DNA of 64,000 bases from Caulobacter sp. UNC358MFTsu5.1 (GTDB lineage: Bacteria; Pseudomonadota; Alphaproteobacteria; Caulobacterales; Caulobacteraceae): the NCBI RefSeq assembly GCF_000712075.1, contig NZ_JONW01000009.1, forward strand, positions 1 to 64,000, given 5' to 3'. The stretch's first letter is position 1. Each line of letters opens with the position of its first letter. Positions 18,201 to 27,395 of the stretch are shown here, in pieces. The position numbers and the translations under genes were made by a program. The notes beneath the pieces were generated by a model. The model was not told where the DNA came from. It searched no databases and was given only the letters and a program-made list of their open reading frames with translations.

Positions 18201-20585
18201 ATGACGAACACGCGCCTTTCGCCGGCCTCGGGCCGGTTCCGAGCCCTGCTGCTCGCCGCTTCGATCCTGGGGGGCGCGACGCCCGCCCTGGCCCAGGAGG
18301 CCGACAAGGCCTCGACCGTCGATGAACTGGTGGTCACCGGGGCCCGCGTTTCCGAAGCCAGCGTCGCCATCGGCACCGACCACGCCACCGCCACGGTTTC
18401 GATCACCCGCGAGGCGCTGCTGTCGGCCCCGGCCGGCATCACCGGCCTGAAGATGCTGGAGAGCCTGCCGGGCTTCAACGTCCAGGCCAACGACGCCCTG
18501 GGCATGTACGAGTTCGGCAATTCGGTCTCGGTGCGGGCCTTCAACTTCCAGCAGATCGGCTTCCTGCTCGACAACATCCCGATGGGCCGCAGCGACCAGT
18601 TCGGCGGCAGCCCGATCTATCGCTATGTCGACAACGAGAACCTGCTGCGCGTCACCGCCTCGGCCGGGGCCGGCGACGTCTCCCTGCCCAGCTACGCCTC
18701 GCTGGGCCCGATCGTCGACTACTTCACCCAGAAGCCGTCCGAGACCGCCGGCGGTTCGCTCAGCCAGACCCTGGGCAGCGACAGCCTGCGCCGCACCTTC
18801 CTGCGCCTGGAGACCGGCGAGCACGCCGGCTTCTCGGCCTATGTCTCGGGCTCGATCATCAAGGGCGACCTGTGGCGCGGCCCGGGCACGATCGATCGCA
18901 AGCACTACGAGGGCAAGATCAACTACGCCCTGCCCAACGGCGGGAACATCAGCTTCCAGACCGTGCACAACGACTATTTCGACTACGATAGCCCGTCGAT
19001 CACCAAGGCCCAGTACGCCGGCACGGCGGGCGACGTGTTCGGCCGCAAGGGACGCAGCTTCGCCTATCTGGGCAATGTGCCGCTCTCGACGCCGTTCGGC
19101 ACGGCGGCCACGGATTCCAGCCTGCCCCAGACCACGGCCGGGGTGCCCTACTCCAACGCCAACTACGCCCAGTACTACAAGTTCGCGGTCAACAGCCGGC
19201 AGGACCACCTCTACGGCCTGACCCTGAACACGCCGATCACCGACGCGATCGACGTCACCGCCACGGGCTATTACGAGGACAAGGAAGGCTACGGCGTCTC
19301 GCCCGAGGCCTACGCCACCTCGCTGGCCAGCTACAACGCCGAGCGGCTGATCGTGGCCGGCCTGACCGCGCCCAAGGGCCTGCAGTACGGCCTTTCGGGC
19401 ATCGACGGCACCCGCAAGGGCGTGACCGGCAAGGTCGCCTGGCGCGCCGGCTTCAACAAGTTCGAGGCGGGCGTCTGGCTCGAGGACGACGACTATCACC
19501 GCACCCAGGCGCGCTACAACGTGCAGGACGGCAACCCGGACGGCGCGCCGCTGTTCAACGAGCCCGTCCACCTGCAGCGCAACTACGTCTCGACCCGCGA
19601 GACCACCCAGCTGTTCCTGAAGGACACGCTGAGCCTGGTCGACGACAAGCTGAAGGTCGAGCTGGGCTTCAAGGCCACCGACATCGACTACAAGATCACC
19701 GGCTATCGCAATCCGGGCGACTACATCGCCCAGCGCAAGCCGACCCTGACGGCCAAATGGAAGGACGATTTCCTGCCGCAGGTCGGCTTCGTCTACGACA
19801 TCAACAGCCGTGACCAGATCTTCTCGTCCTATTCGGAGAACATGGCCCTGCCCCGCGGCGCCGACGACGTGTTCTCGGCCGCCAGCCCGACGGTGGTCGC
19901 GCCCAAGCCGGAGACCTCCAAGAACCTGGAACTGGGCTATCGCGCCAACCGCCAGACCTTCAACGCCTCGATCGTGGCCTACAAGACGGAGTTCAAGAAC
20001 CGTCTGCAGCAGTTCAACACCGAGGTGCCGGGCGGCGGCGGCACGATCGAGAGCTTCTACCAGAACGTCGGCGCGGTCGAAGCGCAGGGCGTGGAGTTCA
20101 GCGGCCAATGGAAGCCGGCGCTGCTGGACGGCAAGATCTTCTTCAACGCCAACGTCTCGTACAACAAGTCGGAGTTCCAGGACGACGTCCCGGGCTACCG
20201 CGCCAGCGCCACGGCCGCGCCGATCACCCTGCTGACCAAGGGCAAGTCGGTGCCCGACTTCCCCGAATGGCTGTTCCAGGGCGGGGTGACGGTCCAGCCG
20301 ACCGACGGCGTGGTGTTCAACCTCTCGGCCCGCCACATCGACGACCGCTTCACCAACTTCGTCAACAACGAGACCACCGGCGGCTACACGATCTGGAACG
20401 CCTATCTGGATCTCGGCGACGGTTTCGGGGCCGGGCCGTTCGAGCAGGTCAAGGCGCGGGTCAATGTCGATAACATCTTCGACAAGGACTATCTGGGCAC
20501 GATCAGCACCACGGTGAACACCCCGGCCAGCTTCCGGCCCGGCTCGCACCGCACGATCCAGTTCACCCTCTCCGCCGACTTCTAG
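18201..20585 (+). CDS. TonB-dependent receptor downstream of glycine riboswitch (794 aa)
   Basis: The signal peptide ends at PALAQ (about residue 29 from ATG 18201), followed by a TonB box VDELVVTGARVSE and a plug domain. The plug has the VRAFNFQQIGFLLDNIPMGRSDQF element near residues 110-130. The barrel runs to the aromatic end FTLSADF. Its plug resembles the CirA/FepA-like superfamily in general form, but substrate cannot be read from sequence. The ATG at 18201 has a GGGGAT tract five bases upstream; an in-frame TTG at 18189 would merely extend it. A 13-bp hairpin separates it from the M19 dipeptidase gene. With the riboswitch upstream and a dipeptidase downstream, peptide uptake is a reasonable hypothesis. 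Confidence 0.88.
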   Translation: MTNTRLSPASGRFRALLLAASILGGATPALAQEADKASTVDELVVTGARVSEASVAIGTDHATATVSITREALLSAPAGITGLKMLESLPGFNVQANDALGMYEFGNSVSVRAFNFQQIGFLLDNIPMGRSDQFGGSPIYRYVDNENLLRVTASAGAGDVSLPSYASLGPIVDYFTQKPSETAGGSLSQTLGSDSLRRTFLRLETGEHAGFSAYVSGSIIKGDLWRGPGTIDRKHYEGKINYALPNGGNISFQTVHNDYFDYDSPSITKAQYAGTAGDVFGRKGRSFAYLGNVPLSTPFGTAATDSSLPQTTAGVPYSNANYAQYYKFAVNSRQDHLYGLTLNTPITDAIDVTATGYYEDKEGYGVSPEAYATSLASYNAERLIVAGLTAPKGLQYGLSGIDGTRKGVTGKVAWRAGFNKFEAGVWLEDDDYHRTQARYNVQDGNPDGAPLFNEPVHLQRNYVSTRETTQLFLKDTLSLVDDKLKVELGFKATDIDYKITGYRNPGDYIAQRKPTLTAKWKDDFLPQVGFVYDINSRDQIFSSYSENMALPRGADDVFSAASPTVVAPKPETSKNLELGYRANRQTFNASIVAYKTEFKNRLQQFNTEVPGGGGTIESFYQNVGAVEAQGVEFSGQWKPALLDGKIFFNANVSYNKSEFQDDVPGYRASATAAPITLLTKGKSVPDFPEWLFQGGVTVQPTDGVVFNLSARHIDDRFTNFVNNETTGGYTIWNAYLDLGDGFGAGPFEQVKARVNVDNIFDKDYLGTISTTVNTPASFRPGSHRTIQFTLSADF

Positions 20586-20593
20586 GTCCACGC

Positions 20594-20630
20594 TCCGGCC
20601 AGCCTCGCGAGAGGCTGGCCGGACAGTTTT
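20594..20630 (+). terminator. Terminator or attenuator hairpin between receptor and dipeptidase
   Basis: A perfect 13-bp stem (20594-20606 with 20611-20623), GCGA loop, is followed within four bases by TTTT. The dipeptidase ATG lies only 12 bases beyond, so partial read-through would set the receptor-to-dipeptidase ratio. Confidence 0.7.
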
Positions 20631-20641
20631 CGAGTGCTCGC

Positions 20642-21859
20642 ATGACCCGTCCCCTGCTCCTGGCCGCCGTTTCGGCCCTTGCCTTCGCCACCGCCTCGCA
20701 AGCGGCCGAGACCGCCGCTTCGGCCCGCAAGATCCACGAGGGCCTGCTGACCCTCGACACCCACCTGGACACCCCGGCCAATTTCGGCCGGCCCGGCTGG
20801 GACATCCTCGACCGCCACGACGCGGCCAAGGACGGCTCGCAGATCGACTATCCGCGCATGGTCGAGGGCGGCCTCGACGGCGGCTTCTTCGCTATCTACA
20901 CGCCCCAGGGGCTGCGCACGCCCGAGGCCACCCGGGCCGCCCGCGACGGCGCCCTGATCCGCGGCGTCGAGATCCGCGAGATGGTCGCCAAGCACGGCGA
21001 CAAGTTCGGCCTGGCCCTGAAGGCCGACGACGCCGCCGTGATCGCCGCCCAGGGCAAGCGCGTGGTCTTCATGAGCGTCGAGAACAGCTATCCGATGGAC
21101 GGCGACGTCACCCTGCTGTCCAGCTTCTATGCGATGGGGGTGCGGATTTCGGGTCTCGCGCACTTCAAGAACAACGACATGGCCGACAGCGCCACCGACA
21201 AGCCCGAATGGCATGGCCTGTCGCCGCTGGGGAAGTCGTTCGTGGCCGAGGCCAACCGGCTGGGCGTGGTGCTGGACGGTTCGCACTCGTCCGACGAGGT
21301 GCTGGACCAACTGATCGCCCTGTCCAAGACCCCGGTGATCCTGACCCATTCGGGCTGCAAGGCGGTGTTCGACCACCCGCGCAACGTCGACGACGCCCGC
21401 ATCAAGGCCCTGGCCGACAGCGGCGGCGTGATCCAGGTCGACGCCTATTCCAGCTACCTGATCGACACGCCCAAGAATCCCGAGCGCGAAGCCGCCATGG
21501 CCGCCCTGATGGCCAAGGTCGGGGCGCGCAGCAAGATGACCGAGGAACAGCGCGCCGCCTTCATGGCCGAGCGCAACGCCATCGACGCCAAGTGGCCGGT
21601 GACCAAGGCGACTTTCCAGGACTTCATGAACCACCTCAACCACGCCCTGAAGGTGGCCGGGGTCGATCACGTGGGCATCGGCATCGATTTCGACGGCGGC
21701 GGCGGCGTGACCGGCTTGAACGACGCTTCCGACTACTGGAAGATCTCCCAGGCGCTGCTGGCCGAGGGCTACACCAAGGCCGACCTGGAGAAGATCTGGA
21801 GCGGCAACGTCCTGCGCCTGCTGCGCGCGGCCGAGGCGGCCAAGGCGCCGGCGGCCTAG
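20642..21859 (+). CDS. Exported membrane dipeptidase, family M19 (405 aa)
   Basis: This is a renal-dipeptidase-type zinc enzyme that hydrolyses dipeptides, including in characterised relatives Cys-Gly and D-amino-acid-containing pairs. A cleavable signal peptide (ending ASQAAE, about residue 22) puts it in the periplasm. Zinc ligands are visible: LDTHLDTP (H and D, near residue 38), SVENSYP (glutamate bridging both metals, near 145), DGSHSSDEVL and THSGCKAVFDHPRN (histidines near 215 and 237), and GIGIDFDGG (aspartate near 345). The length is typical. It lies behind a TonB receptor and a hairpin on the same strand, so the pair may import and cut small peptides. Confidence 0.93.
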   Translation: MTRPLLLAAVSALAFATASQAAETAASARKIHEGLLTLDTHLDTPANFGRPGWDILDRHDAAKDGSQIDYPRMVEGGLDGGFFAIYTPQGLRTPEATRAARDGALIRGVEIREMVAKHGDKFGLALKADDAAVIAAQGKRVVFMSVENSYPMDGDVTLLSSFYAMGVRISGLAHFKNNDMADSATDKPEWHGLSPLGKSFVAEANRLGVVLDGSHSSDEVLDQLIALSKTPVILTHSGCKAVFDHPRNVDDARIKALADSGGVIQVDAYSSYLIDTPKNPEREAAMAALMAKVGARSKMTEEQRAAFMAERNAIDAKWPVTKATFQDFMNHLNHALKVAGVDHVGIGIDFDGGGGVTGLNDASDYWKISQALLAEGYTKADLEKIWSGNVLRLLRAAEAAKAPAA

Positions 21860-22503
21860 GGTTCGGCGGCGCGGTCCCGCCAGGCCGTGGCGGCGGCCAG
21901 GACCGCGATCAGCGCGGCCGCCGCCCACAGCGCCAGCACGCCCCAGCGCAGATAGGCGAACGCCCCCAGGGCTCCACCGCAGGCCAGGCCCAGCCACAGG
22001 CACGCGAACGGGACCCAGGCCCAGCGGTCGCCGCCGGTCAGGGCCGCGGCGATGCGCTGGCCGATCTTCACCAGGGTCCCGGTCATGTAGGTCAGGCCCA
22101 GGCCGACGTCGCCGTTGCGCTGGAACACCGCGTTCTCGGCCCCCATGGCCAGGACCACGACCCCCGCGCCGGCCGGGCCGAAGCCCAGGCCGATCAGGCC
22201 GGCGCCGGTCGCCAGCAGGGCGGCCTCCAGGGCCAGGACCCAGGACCGCCGCCCCTCGCCCGCCGCCCGCGCGACCAGGGCCCCCAGCGTGGCTCCGACC
22301 ACGAACAGGCCGATCAGCATCAGGGCGGTGCGCGCCATCGCCCAGTCGCCGGTGGCGATCCCCACGCCCAGCCGCGTGGAATTGCCGCTCATGAACGAGA
22401 CGAAGAACCCGCCCAGCTTCAGGAAGCCGATGGCGTCGACATAGCCCGCCACGGCCGAAAGTCCGGCCGCCAGGGCGATCTCGCGACGGCGATAGTCCTT
22501 CAT
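21856..22503 (-). CDS. DUF1275 (YoaK-like) membrane protein (215 aa)
   Basis: The protein has six hydrophobic segments, and the N-terminus pattern AGYVDAIGFLKLGGFFVSFMSGNST is the signature of the DUF1275/YoaK family. A second conserved segment near residue 120 (GAENAVFQRNG...LTYMTGTLVKIG) is also present. Family members are inner-membrane proteins of unknown function. The ATG at 22503 overlaps the stop of the TPR-protein gene (ATGA), so it is translationally coupled and in the same operon. Its 3' end overlaps the converging dipeptidase gene by 4 bases. Confidence 0.85.
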   Translation of the reverse strand: MKDYRRREIALAAGLSAVAGYVDAIGFLKLGGFFVSFMSGNSTRLGVGIATGDWAMARTALMLIGLFVVGATLGALVARAAGEGRRSWVLALEAALLATGAGLIGLGFGPAGAGVVVLAMGAENAVFQRNGDVGLGLTYMTGTLVKIGQRIAAALTGGDRWAWVPFACLWLGLACGGALGAFAYLRWGVLALWAAAALIAVLAAATAWRDRAAEP

Positions 22504-24056
22504 GAGCCCTCGCCCGCCTTGGCCATCAGCTCCAGCACCTTGCGGGCCTGGACCGAGGCGAGCCCGCCGTTGGGGTCGGCCGACATCGGCTTGAGCAGCG
22601 AGAAGGCGGTCTCGCTGTCGTCGGCGCGCAGGAAGGCGACCGCCGCCACGATCCGGATCTCGGCGACGTCCGGCGCCAAGGTCACGGCCCGCCGCAGCAG
22701 GGCCAGCCGTTCCGGCGAGGGCGTCTCGTCGGGCGACATCGTCTGGGCCAGCAGGAACAGGGTCTGGTAGTCGTTCGGCTCCGCCGCGTCGGCGCGGGTC
22801 AGGTAGGCGCGGGCCTCGGCCAGCAGCGGGGCGGCGTGCGTCTTGTCGGCGGCGGAGCGATAGAGCTTGCTGGTCCCCATCAGCCGCAGGGCCTCCAGAT
22901 TGCCCTCGTCCTCGTGGAGCAGCGTCTCGAGCAGGCGCTCGCCCTTGTCGCGGTCGCCCAGCGTGATCTCGGCCCGGGCCAGGGCCTGGCGGCTGTAGCG
23001 CTCGTCCGGCCGTTTCGCCGCCGCCTTGCGGATCCGCCGCAGCAGGTCGGTCCGGCCCCGATAGGGATCGGCCTTCAGCCGCTGGAGCTCCAGGATCAGG
23101 TCGTCGGCGCCCGCCGGCATCCGGCGGATCGCGACGGCGGGCGGCGGCCCCTGCGGGCGGGCCAGGGTCGTCATGACCGGCTGTCCGCGCAGGAAGGCCC
23201 GCAGGTCCGGCTCCAGCTTCCCGACCGGCCGCCCGAAGACCTCGGCCCAGGTGGCCTTCGGGTCGCGCGCGCCGGCCTCGAGACGATCCAGATAGGTCGC
23301 CAGCCGGGCCTTGCGGTCGGGATCGGCCCACAGGTAGCGCACCAGCAGGGCCGAACGCGCGTCGTAGCGGCCCGGATCGGTGCGGTCGTCGCCGGCCTCG
23401 GCGATCAGGCTGGGCATGCTGTCCAGGTCGCGCGCGATCCGGTCGTCGCCGAACAGCGCCGGCGTCGCGCCGACCACCACGCTGTCGGGCCGGATGTCGA
23501 CGGCGCTGTAGTAGATGGCCGCGCCCTTGCTCAGCCAGCGCGGCTGGCGAAAGGCGAAGTTCTCGCTGAAGAAGTGGAAGGCGTAGGCGCACAGCACGCT
23601 GTCGTCGCCGGCCGTCCGGTCGGTCACGCCGAAGAAGCGGAAATTGTCGCGCACCACGACCGCGAAGATGTCGTCGGTGGTGGCCACGTCCATCGACAGC
23701 GAGCCGGTCGTCGCGCCTGGCAGGAAGCGCTGGTAGGTCTCGTTGACCGCCGCGCCGCGCCCGACCGGCCGGATCAGATAGATGGGGAACTTGCGCGCCG
23801 TCGGATCGCGGGGCTTGCCGTAGATCGACCGCAGGGTCTGGTCCAGCGCCTCCAGGTCCTCGACCGTGCGCCGCGCGACCTCGGCGCTCTCGTCGGAATA
23901 GACGATGACGTGGTCGCCCTCGGCCCGCAGCCAGCGGCCGAAGCCCTGGGGCGAGACGGCCACCGCCTCGACGGGCGTGGCCTTGGGCGTGGCCTGGGCC
24001 AGGGCAGCGCCGGGCGCGGCCAGCAACGCGGCGGCCAGCACGCCCCGCATGATCAT
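22500..24056 (-). CDS. Exported TPR protein with degenerate peptidase-like domain (518 aa)
   Basis: A signal peptide (MIMRGVLAAALLAAPGAALAQ) begins at the ATG at 24056; further upstream codons would place it internally. The N-terminal half (about residues 30-290) has the arrangement of DUF1570/peptidase-MA-like domains, in which HExxH is followed by P-x-W-L-x-E-G-x-A-x-Y. Here the second part is kept (QPRWLSKGAAIYYS near residue 185), but the histidine pair is absent (YAFHFFSEN instead). The C-terminal half (about 320-515) is built from TPR-like helical repeats. It is probably a periplasmic scaffold rather than a protease, although function is unproven. It is coupled to the DUF1275 gene. Confidence 0.7.
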   Translation of the reverse strand: MIMRGVLAAALLAAPGAALAQATPKATPVEAVAVSPQGFGRWLRAEGDHVIVYSDESAEVARRTVEDLEALDQTLRSIYGKPRDPTARKFPIYLIRPVGRGAAVNETYQRFLPGATTGSLSMDVATTDDIFAVVVRDNFRFFGVTDRTAGDDSVLCAYAFHFFSENFAFRQPRWLSKGAAIYYSAVDIRPDSVVVGATPALFGDDRIARDLDSMPSLIAEAGDDRTDPGRYDARSALLVRYLWADPDRKARLATYLDRLEAGARDPKATWAEVFGRPVGKLEPDLRAFLRGQPVMTTLARPQGPPPAVAIRRMPAGADDLILELQRLKADPYRGRTDLLRRIRKAAAKRPDERYSRQALARAEITLGDRDKGERLLETLLHEDEGNLEALRLMGTSKLYRSAADKTHAAPLLAEARAYLTRADAAEPNDYQTLFLLAQTMSPDETPSPERLALLRRAVTLAPDVAEIRIVAAVAFLRADDSETAFSLLKPMSADPNGGLASVQARKVLELMAKAGEGS

Positions 24057-24141
24057 CGCCCGCCCCAGCAATCTCGTCGCCCCACGCTGCTCCCTGATGC
24101 GGATTGGAGGACAAGCCGGGGGCGGATGTCCAGCGGCCAAA

Positions 24142-24171
24142 CAAAAAGGCCGGCGGATCGCTCCGCCGGCC
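24142..24171 (-). terminator. Rho-independent terminator of ndk
   Basis: Read on the minus strand, a perfect 10-bp stem (24162-24171 with 24148-24157, 4-base loop) is followed by TTTTTGTTT. It lies about 30 bases downstream of the ndk stop. Confidence 0.9.
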
Positions 24172-24198
24172 TCTTCGGTGTCGATAAGGCGAAAAGCC

Positions 24199-24618
24199 TT
24201 AGCCGACGATCTCTTCGTCCTTGAAGAACTGGGCGATTTCGATGCCCGCGTTTTCCAGGCTGTCCGAACCGTGGACCGAGTTCTCGCCGATCGACAGGGC
24301 GAACAGCTTGCGGATCGTGCCTTCGTCGGCGTTGTCCGGGTTCGTGGCGCCCATCACTTCGCGGTACTTCAGGACGGCGTTGTCGCCTTCCAGCACCTGG
24401 ACGACCACCGGCTCGGCGGTCATCTGGGCGACCAGTTCGCCGTAGAACGGGCGCTCGGCGTGGACTTCGTAGAACTTCTTGGCCTGGGCCTCAGTCAGCT
24501 TCACGCGGCGCTGGGCCACGATGCGCAGGCCGGCTTCCTCGATCACGGCGTTGATCTTGCCGGTCAGGTTGCGACGGGTGGCGTCGGGCTTGATGATCGA
24601 GAAGGTGCGTTCGGTCAT
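24199..24618 (-). CDS. ndk: Nucleoside diphosphate kinase (139 aa)
   Basis: NDK transfers phosphate between nucleoside di- and triphosphates through a phosphohistidine. The N-terminus [18 protein letters not shown] is the family signature. The nucleotide-site sequence [17 protein letters not shown] is intact, and the active-site histidine lies in [11 protein letters not shown] (about residue 117). The length matches other bacterial NDKs. It is a single gene with its own terminator, divergent from the ABC-F gene across about 100 bases. Confidence 0.97.
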   Translation of the reverse strand: MTERTFSIIKPDATRRNLTGKINAVIEEAGLRIVAQRRVKLTEAQAKKFYEVHAERPFYGELVAQMTAEPVVVQVLEGDNAVLKYREVMGATNPDNADEGTIRKLFALSIGENSVHGSDSLENAGIEIAQFFKDEEIVG

Positions 24619-24718
24619 GATCCGAAAATCTCACAGAGAAAGTTTGTAGATTGGGAGGTTGCGGGCTTATAGCCGGGCGCCTCCTCCCCGCCAACCCGCC
24701 GCGTAACCTTAAAATCAA

Positions 24719-26587
24719 ATGCTGCAGATCAACGACCTGACCTTCGACGCCTGGGGTCGGCGGTTCTTCGACCACGCCAGCGTGACTCTGCCCCCCGGGG
24801 CCAAGGTCGGACTGATCGGCCGCAACGGGGTGGGCAAGTCCACGCTGTTCAAGCTGATCCTCGGCCACCTGCAGGCCGGCGACGACGAGATCAGCCTGCC
24901 CAAGAGCGCCCGCGTCGGCTCCGTGGACCAGGAGCACCCGGCCACGCCCTTCACCCTGCTGGAGACGGTGCTGGAGGCCGACGAGGAGCGCCACGGCCTG
25001 CTGACCCGCCTGGAGACGGCCGAGCCGGAGGAGATGGGCGAGATCTGGGCCCGGCTGATCGAGATCGACGCCGACGCCGCCCCGGCCAAGGCCTCGGAAA
25101 TCCTGGTGGGCCTGGGCTTCACCCAGGACGATCTCAGCCGGCCGATGGCCGAGTTCTCGGGCGGCTGGCGCATGCGCGTGGCCCTGGCCGCGGCCCTGTT
25201 CGCCGAGCCGGACATGCTGCTGCTGGACGAACCGACCAACTATCTGGACCTGGAAGGCGCGCTCTGGCTGGAAGCCAGGCTCCAGAAGTACCCGCACACC
25301 GCCCTGATCGTCAGCCACGACCGCGAGCTGCTCAACAACAGCTGCACCCACATGCTGCACCTGGCCGGCGGCAAGCTGGAGCTCTACACCGGCGGCTACG
25401 ACGACTTCGAGAAGCGCCGCGCCGAGAAGGCGCGCCTGCAGCTGTCGGCCAAGGCCAAGCAGGACGCCGAGCGCGCCCACCTGCAGGCCTTCGTCGACCG
25501 CTTCAAGGCCAAGGCCTCCAAGGCCGCCCAGGCTCAGTCGCGCATGAAGCGCCTGGCCAAGATGGAGCCGGTGGCCACCACGATCGAGGAGCGCGTCGCG
25601 CCCTTCACCCTGCCCTCGCCGCCCAAGCCCCTGCCCCCGCCGCTGATCCGGCTGGAGAAGGCCGCCGTTGGCTACGAGGCGGGCCGCGCGATCCTCAGGA
25701 ACCTCAACCTGCGCATGGACCTGGACGACCGCATCGGTCTCCTGGGCGTCAACGGCGCCGGCAAGTCGACCTTCGCCAAGATGATCGCCGGGGCGCTGGG
25801 CGTGCAGACCGGCGAGTTCCACCGCGACAAGAAGATGAAGGTCGGCTGGTTCCACCAGCACCAGATCGAGGCGATGGACCCCGAGGACACGCCGCTGGAG
25901 ATCATCCGCCGCGCCATGCCGGAAGCCTCGGAGAGCTCGCGCCGCTCGAAACTGGCCCAGTTCGGCCTGGGCTTCGAGAAGCAGGAGACCAAGGTCGACA
26001 GCCTGTCGGGCGGCGAGCGCGCGCGCCTGCTGCTGAACCTGGTGGCGATGGACGCGCCGCACATGCTGATCCTGGACGAGCCGACCAACCACCTGGACAT
26101 CGACAGCCGCCGGGCCCTGCTGGACGCCCTGAACGACTACGAGGGCGCGGTGATCCTGATCACCCACGACCGCTCGCTGATGGAGCTGGTCGCCGACCGC
26201 CTGTGGCTGGCCGCCGACGGCTCGGTCAAGCCGTTCGACGGCGACATGGACGACTACGCCAAGTTCGTGCTGGAGCGCGCCAAGCAGGCGGTGAAGCCCA
26301 CCCAGGTGGACCGCGAACCGGCCAAGGCCGAGCCCGCCGCGCCGGCGAAGAAGTCCGTCGCCGTCGAGCCGCTGAAGCGCAAGATCGAGGCCGCCGAGCA
26401 GGTCGTCACCCGCCAGACCCGCCAGCTCAGCGAGCTGGACGCCCAGCTGGCCGATCCGGAGCTCTACAAGAACCCGGCCAAGGTGGCCGAGCTGACCAAG
26501 CGCCGCGACAACGCCAAGGCCAAGCTGGACGAGGCCGAGGCGACCTGGATGGAGCTGGCCGAGGCCTTGGCGGAAGCCGAAGGCTAG
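24719..26587 (+). CDS. ABC-F family ATPase (622 aa)
   Basis: This is a soluble twin-ATPase without membrane segments. ABC-F proteins bind the ribosome E site and act in translation. Each half has a Walker A (GRNGVGKST near residue 38; GVNGAGKST near residue 343), a signature (FSGGWRMR; LSGGERAR) and a Walker B (LLLDEPTNYLD; LILDEPTNHLD). A linker of charged helices separates the halves, and a coiled-coil C-terminal domain (about 540-620) is rich in K/E/A. This layout resembles YheS/Uup-type housekeeping members more than resistance members, and no antibiotic-resistance role is implied. The start at 24719 follows an AAAATCAA spacer without a clear Shine-Dalgarno. Confidence 0.93.
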   Translation: MLQINDLTFDAWGRRFFDHASVTLPPGAKVGLIGRNGVGKSTLFKLILGHLQAGDDEISLPKSARVGSVDQEHPATPFTLLETVLEADEERHGLLTRLETAEPEEMGEIWARLIEIDADAAPAKASEILVGLGFTQDDLSRPMAEFSGGWRMRVALAAALFAEPDMLLLDEPTNYLDLEGALWLEARLQKYPHTALIVSHDRELLNNSCTHMLHLAGGKLELYTGGYDDFEKRRAEKARLQLSAKAKQDAERAHLQAFVDRFKAKASKAAQAQSRMKRLAKMEPVATTIEERVAPFTLPSPPKPLPPPLIRLEKAAVGYEAGRAILRNLNLRMDLDDRIGLLGVNGAGKSTFAKMIAGALGVQTGEFHRDKKMKVGWFHQHQIEAMDPEDTPLEIIRRAMPEASESSRRSKLAQFGLGFEKQETKVDSLSGGERARLLLNLVAMDAPHMLILDEPTNHLDIDSRRALLDALNDYEGAVILITHDRSLMELVADRLWLAADGSVKPFDGDMDDYAKFVLERAKQAVKPTQVDREPAKAEPAAPAKKSVAVEPLKRKIEAAEQVVTRQTRQLSELDAQLADPELYKNPAKVAELTKRRDNAKAKLDEAEATWMELAEALAEAEG

Positions 26588-26589
26588 GC

Positions 26590-27174
26590 CTAGGCGGTCG
26601 TCGAGGCCTGGGAGGTCTGGGAGGCCCACGCGTCCATCTGGGCGCGGAAGGCCTCCATGGCCGCGCGGTACGGGGCCATGGCCTGGTCGCGCTTGGCGCT
26701 TTCGGCCGCGAAGGTGACCGCCCACTGCGACTGGGTCTGGGCGGTGTCGGCCATCTTGACGGTTCCGCCCAGGGCCTTGGCGATCTTGGCGGCGCGCCAC
26801 TGGGCCAGCTGCGGACCGCCCTCGTAGGGCTCGTTCTCGCCGGTGACGATCCCCTGGGCCTGGCCGTAGGTGGTCGCCGAACCGCCGTTGTAGAGCCGCG
26901 CCACCACCTTGCCGTCTTTGTAGACCTCGGCGAACAGCTTGGATGGATCGTCGTCGGACGTGACGCCGGCGTCCTTCATCGCATTGAGCATGCTGGTCGG
27001 ATCGATCAGCGACGGCGCGACCGCCACCGGCGCCATGCGGGCGGACAGCGGCTTGATCATGGAGGCGTCGATGCGCTTCAGCTCCCTGACCGGAATCCCA
27101 TCCCTGGGCGAGGAGCCGGCCGCCGCGAGGATCCGCGCAAGGCCGCTCGTCGAATTCGTCGCGCCGATCGTCAT
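26590..27174 (-). CDS. Uncharacterised protein (194 aa)
   Basis: No family was recognised. The ATG at 27174 has a GGAGA tract eight bases upstream. The sequence is soluble, without signal peptide or membrane segment; the first 60 residues are S/P/R-rich. A middle region has FAEVYKDGKVVARLYNGGSATTYGQA (about residues 82-107), and the C-terminus is a helical, alanine/glutamine-rich tail. The gene converges on the ABC-F gene (2 bases apart). Codon use matches the neighbours, so it is probably a lineage-specific resident gene. Confidence 0.7.
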   Translation of the reverse strand: MTIGATNSTSGLARILAAAGSSPRDGIPVRELKRIDASMIKPLSARMAPVAVAPSLIDPTSMLNAMKDAGVTSDDDPSKLFAEVYKDGKVVARLYNGGSATTYGQAQGIVTGENEPYEGGPQLAQWRAAKIAKALGGTVKMADTAQTQSQWAVTFAAESAKRDQAMAPYRAAMEAFRAQMDAWASQTSQASTTA

Positions 27175-27395
27175 CGCTCGATCTCCGGTTTCGCTGGCCG
27201 GACGGGGGCAATGGTCGTGCCGAGGAAAATCCATCGGAAAATCAACGCGACGTTGTATGACCAGGCAAGCTTGGCCGGCGTTTATTGCCCAGCTTGGGCA
27301 AAATCGCGGGGGCGGTTTCTGCACAACCCTTGGTTAATCGCCGTGAACCACGTCTCTTAGCCAAAACGAGAGACCCCAGGCGTATTCCTGCTCGC

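Noticed and set aside
18105-20591. An 828-codon open frame on the minus strand
   Set aside because: It lies entirely opposite a clear TonB receptor gene; its translation is low-complexity and arises from third-position GC bias.
24719-26587. Antibiotic-resistance ABC-F (target protection)
   Set aside because: The linker and the long C-terminal coiled coil resemble housekeeping YheS/Uup-type proteins, and no resistance context is present.
27331-27350. Possible CtrA box (TTAA-N7-GAAC) before the 27396 gene
   Set aside because: Only one TTAA half-site matches, which is expected by chance.
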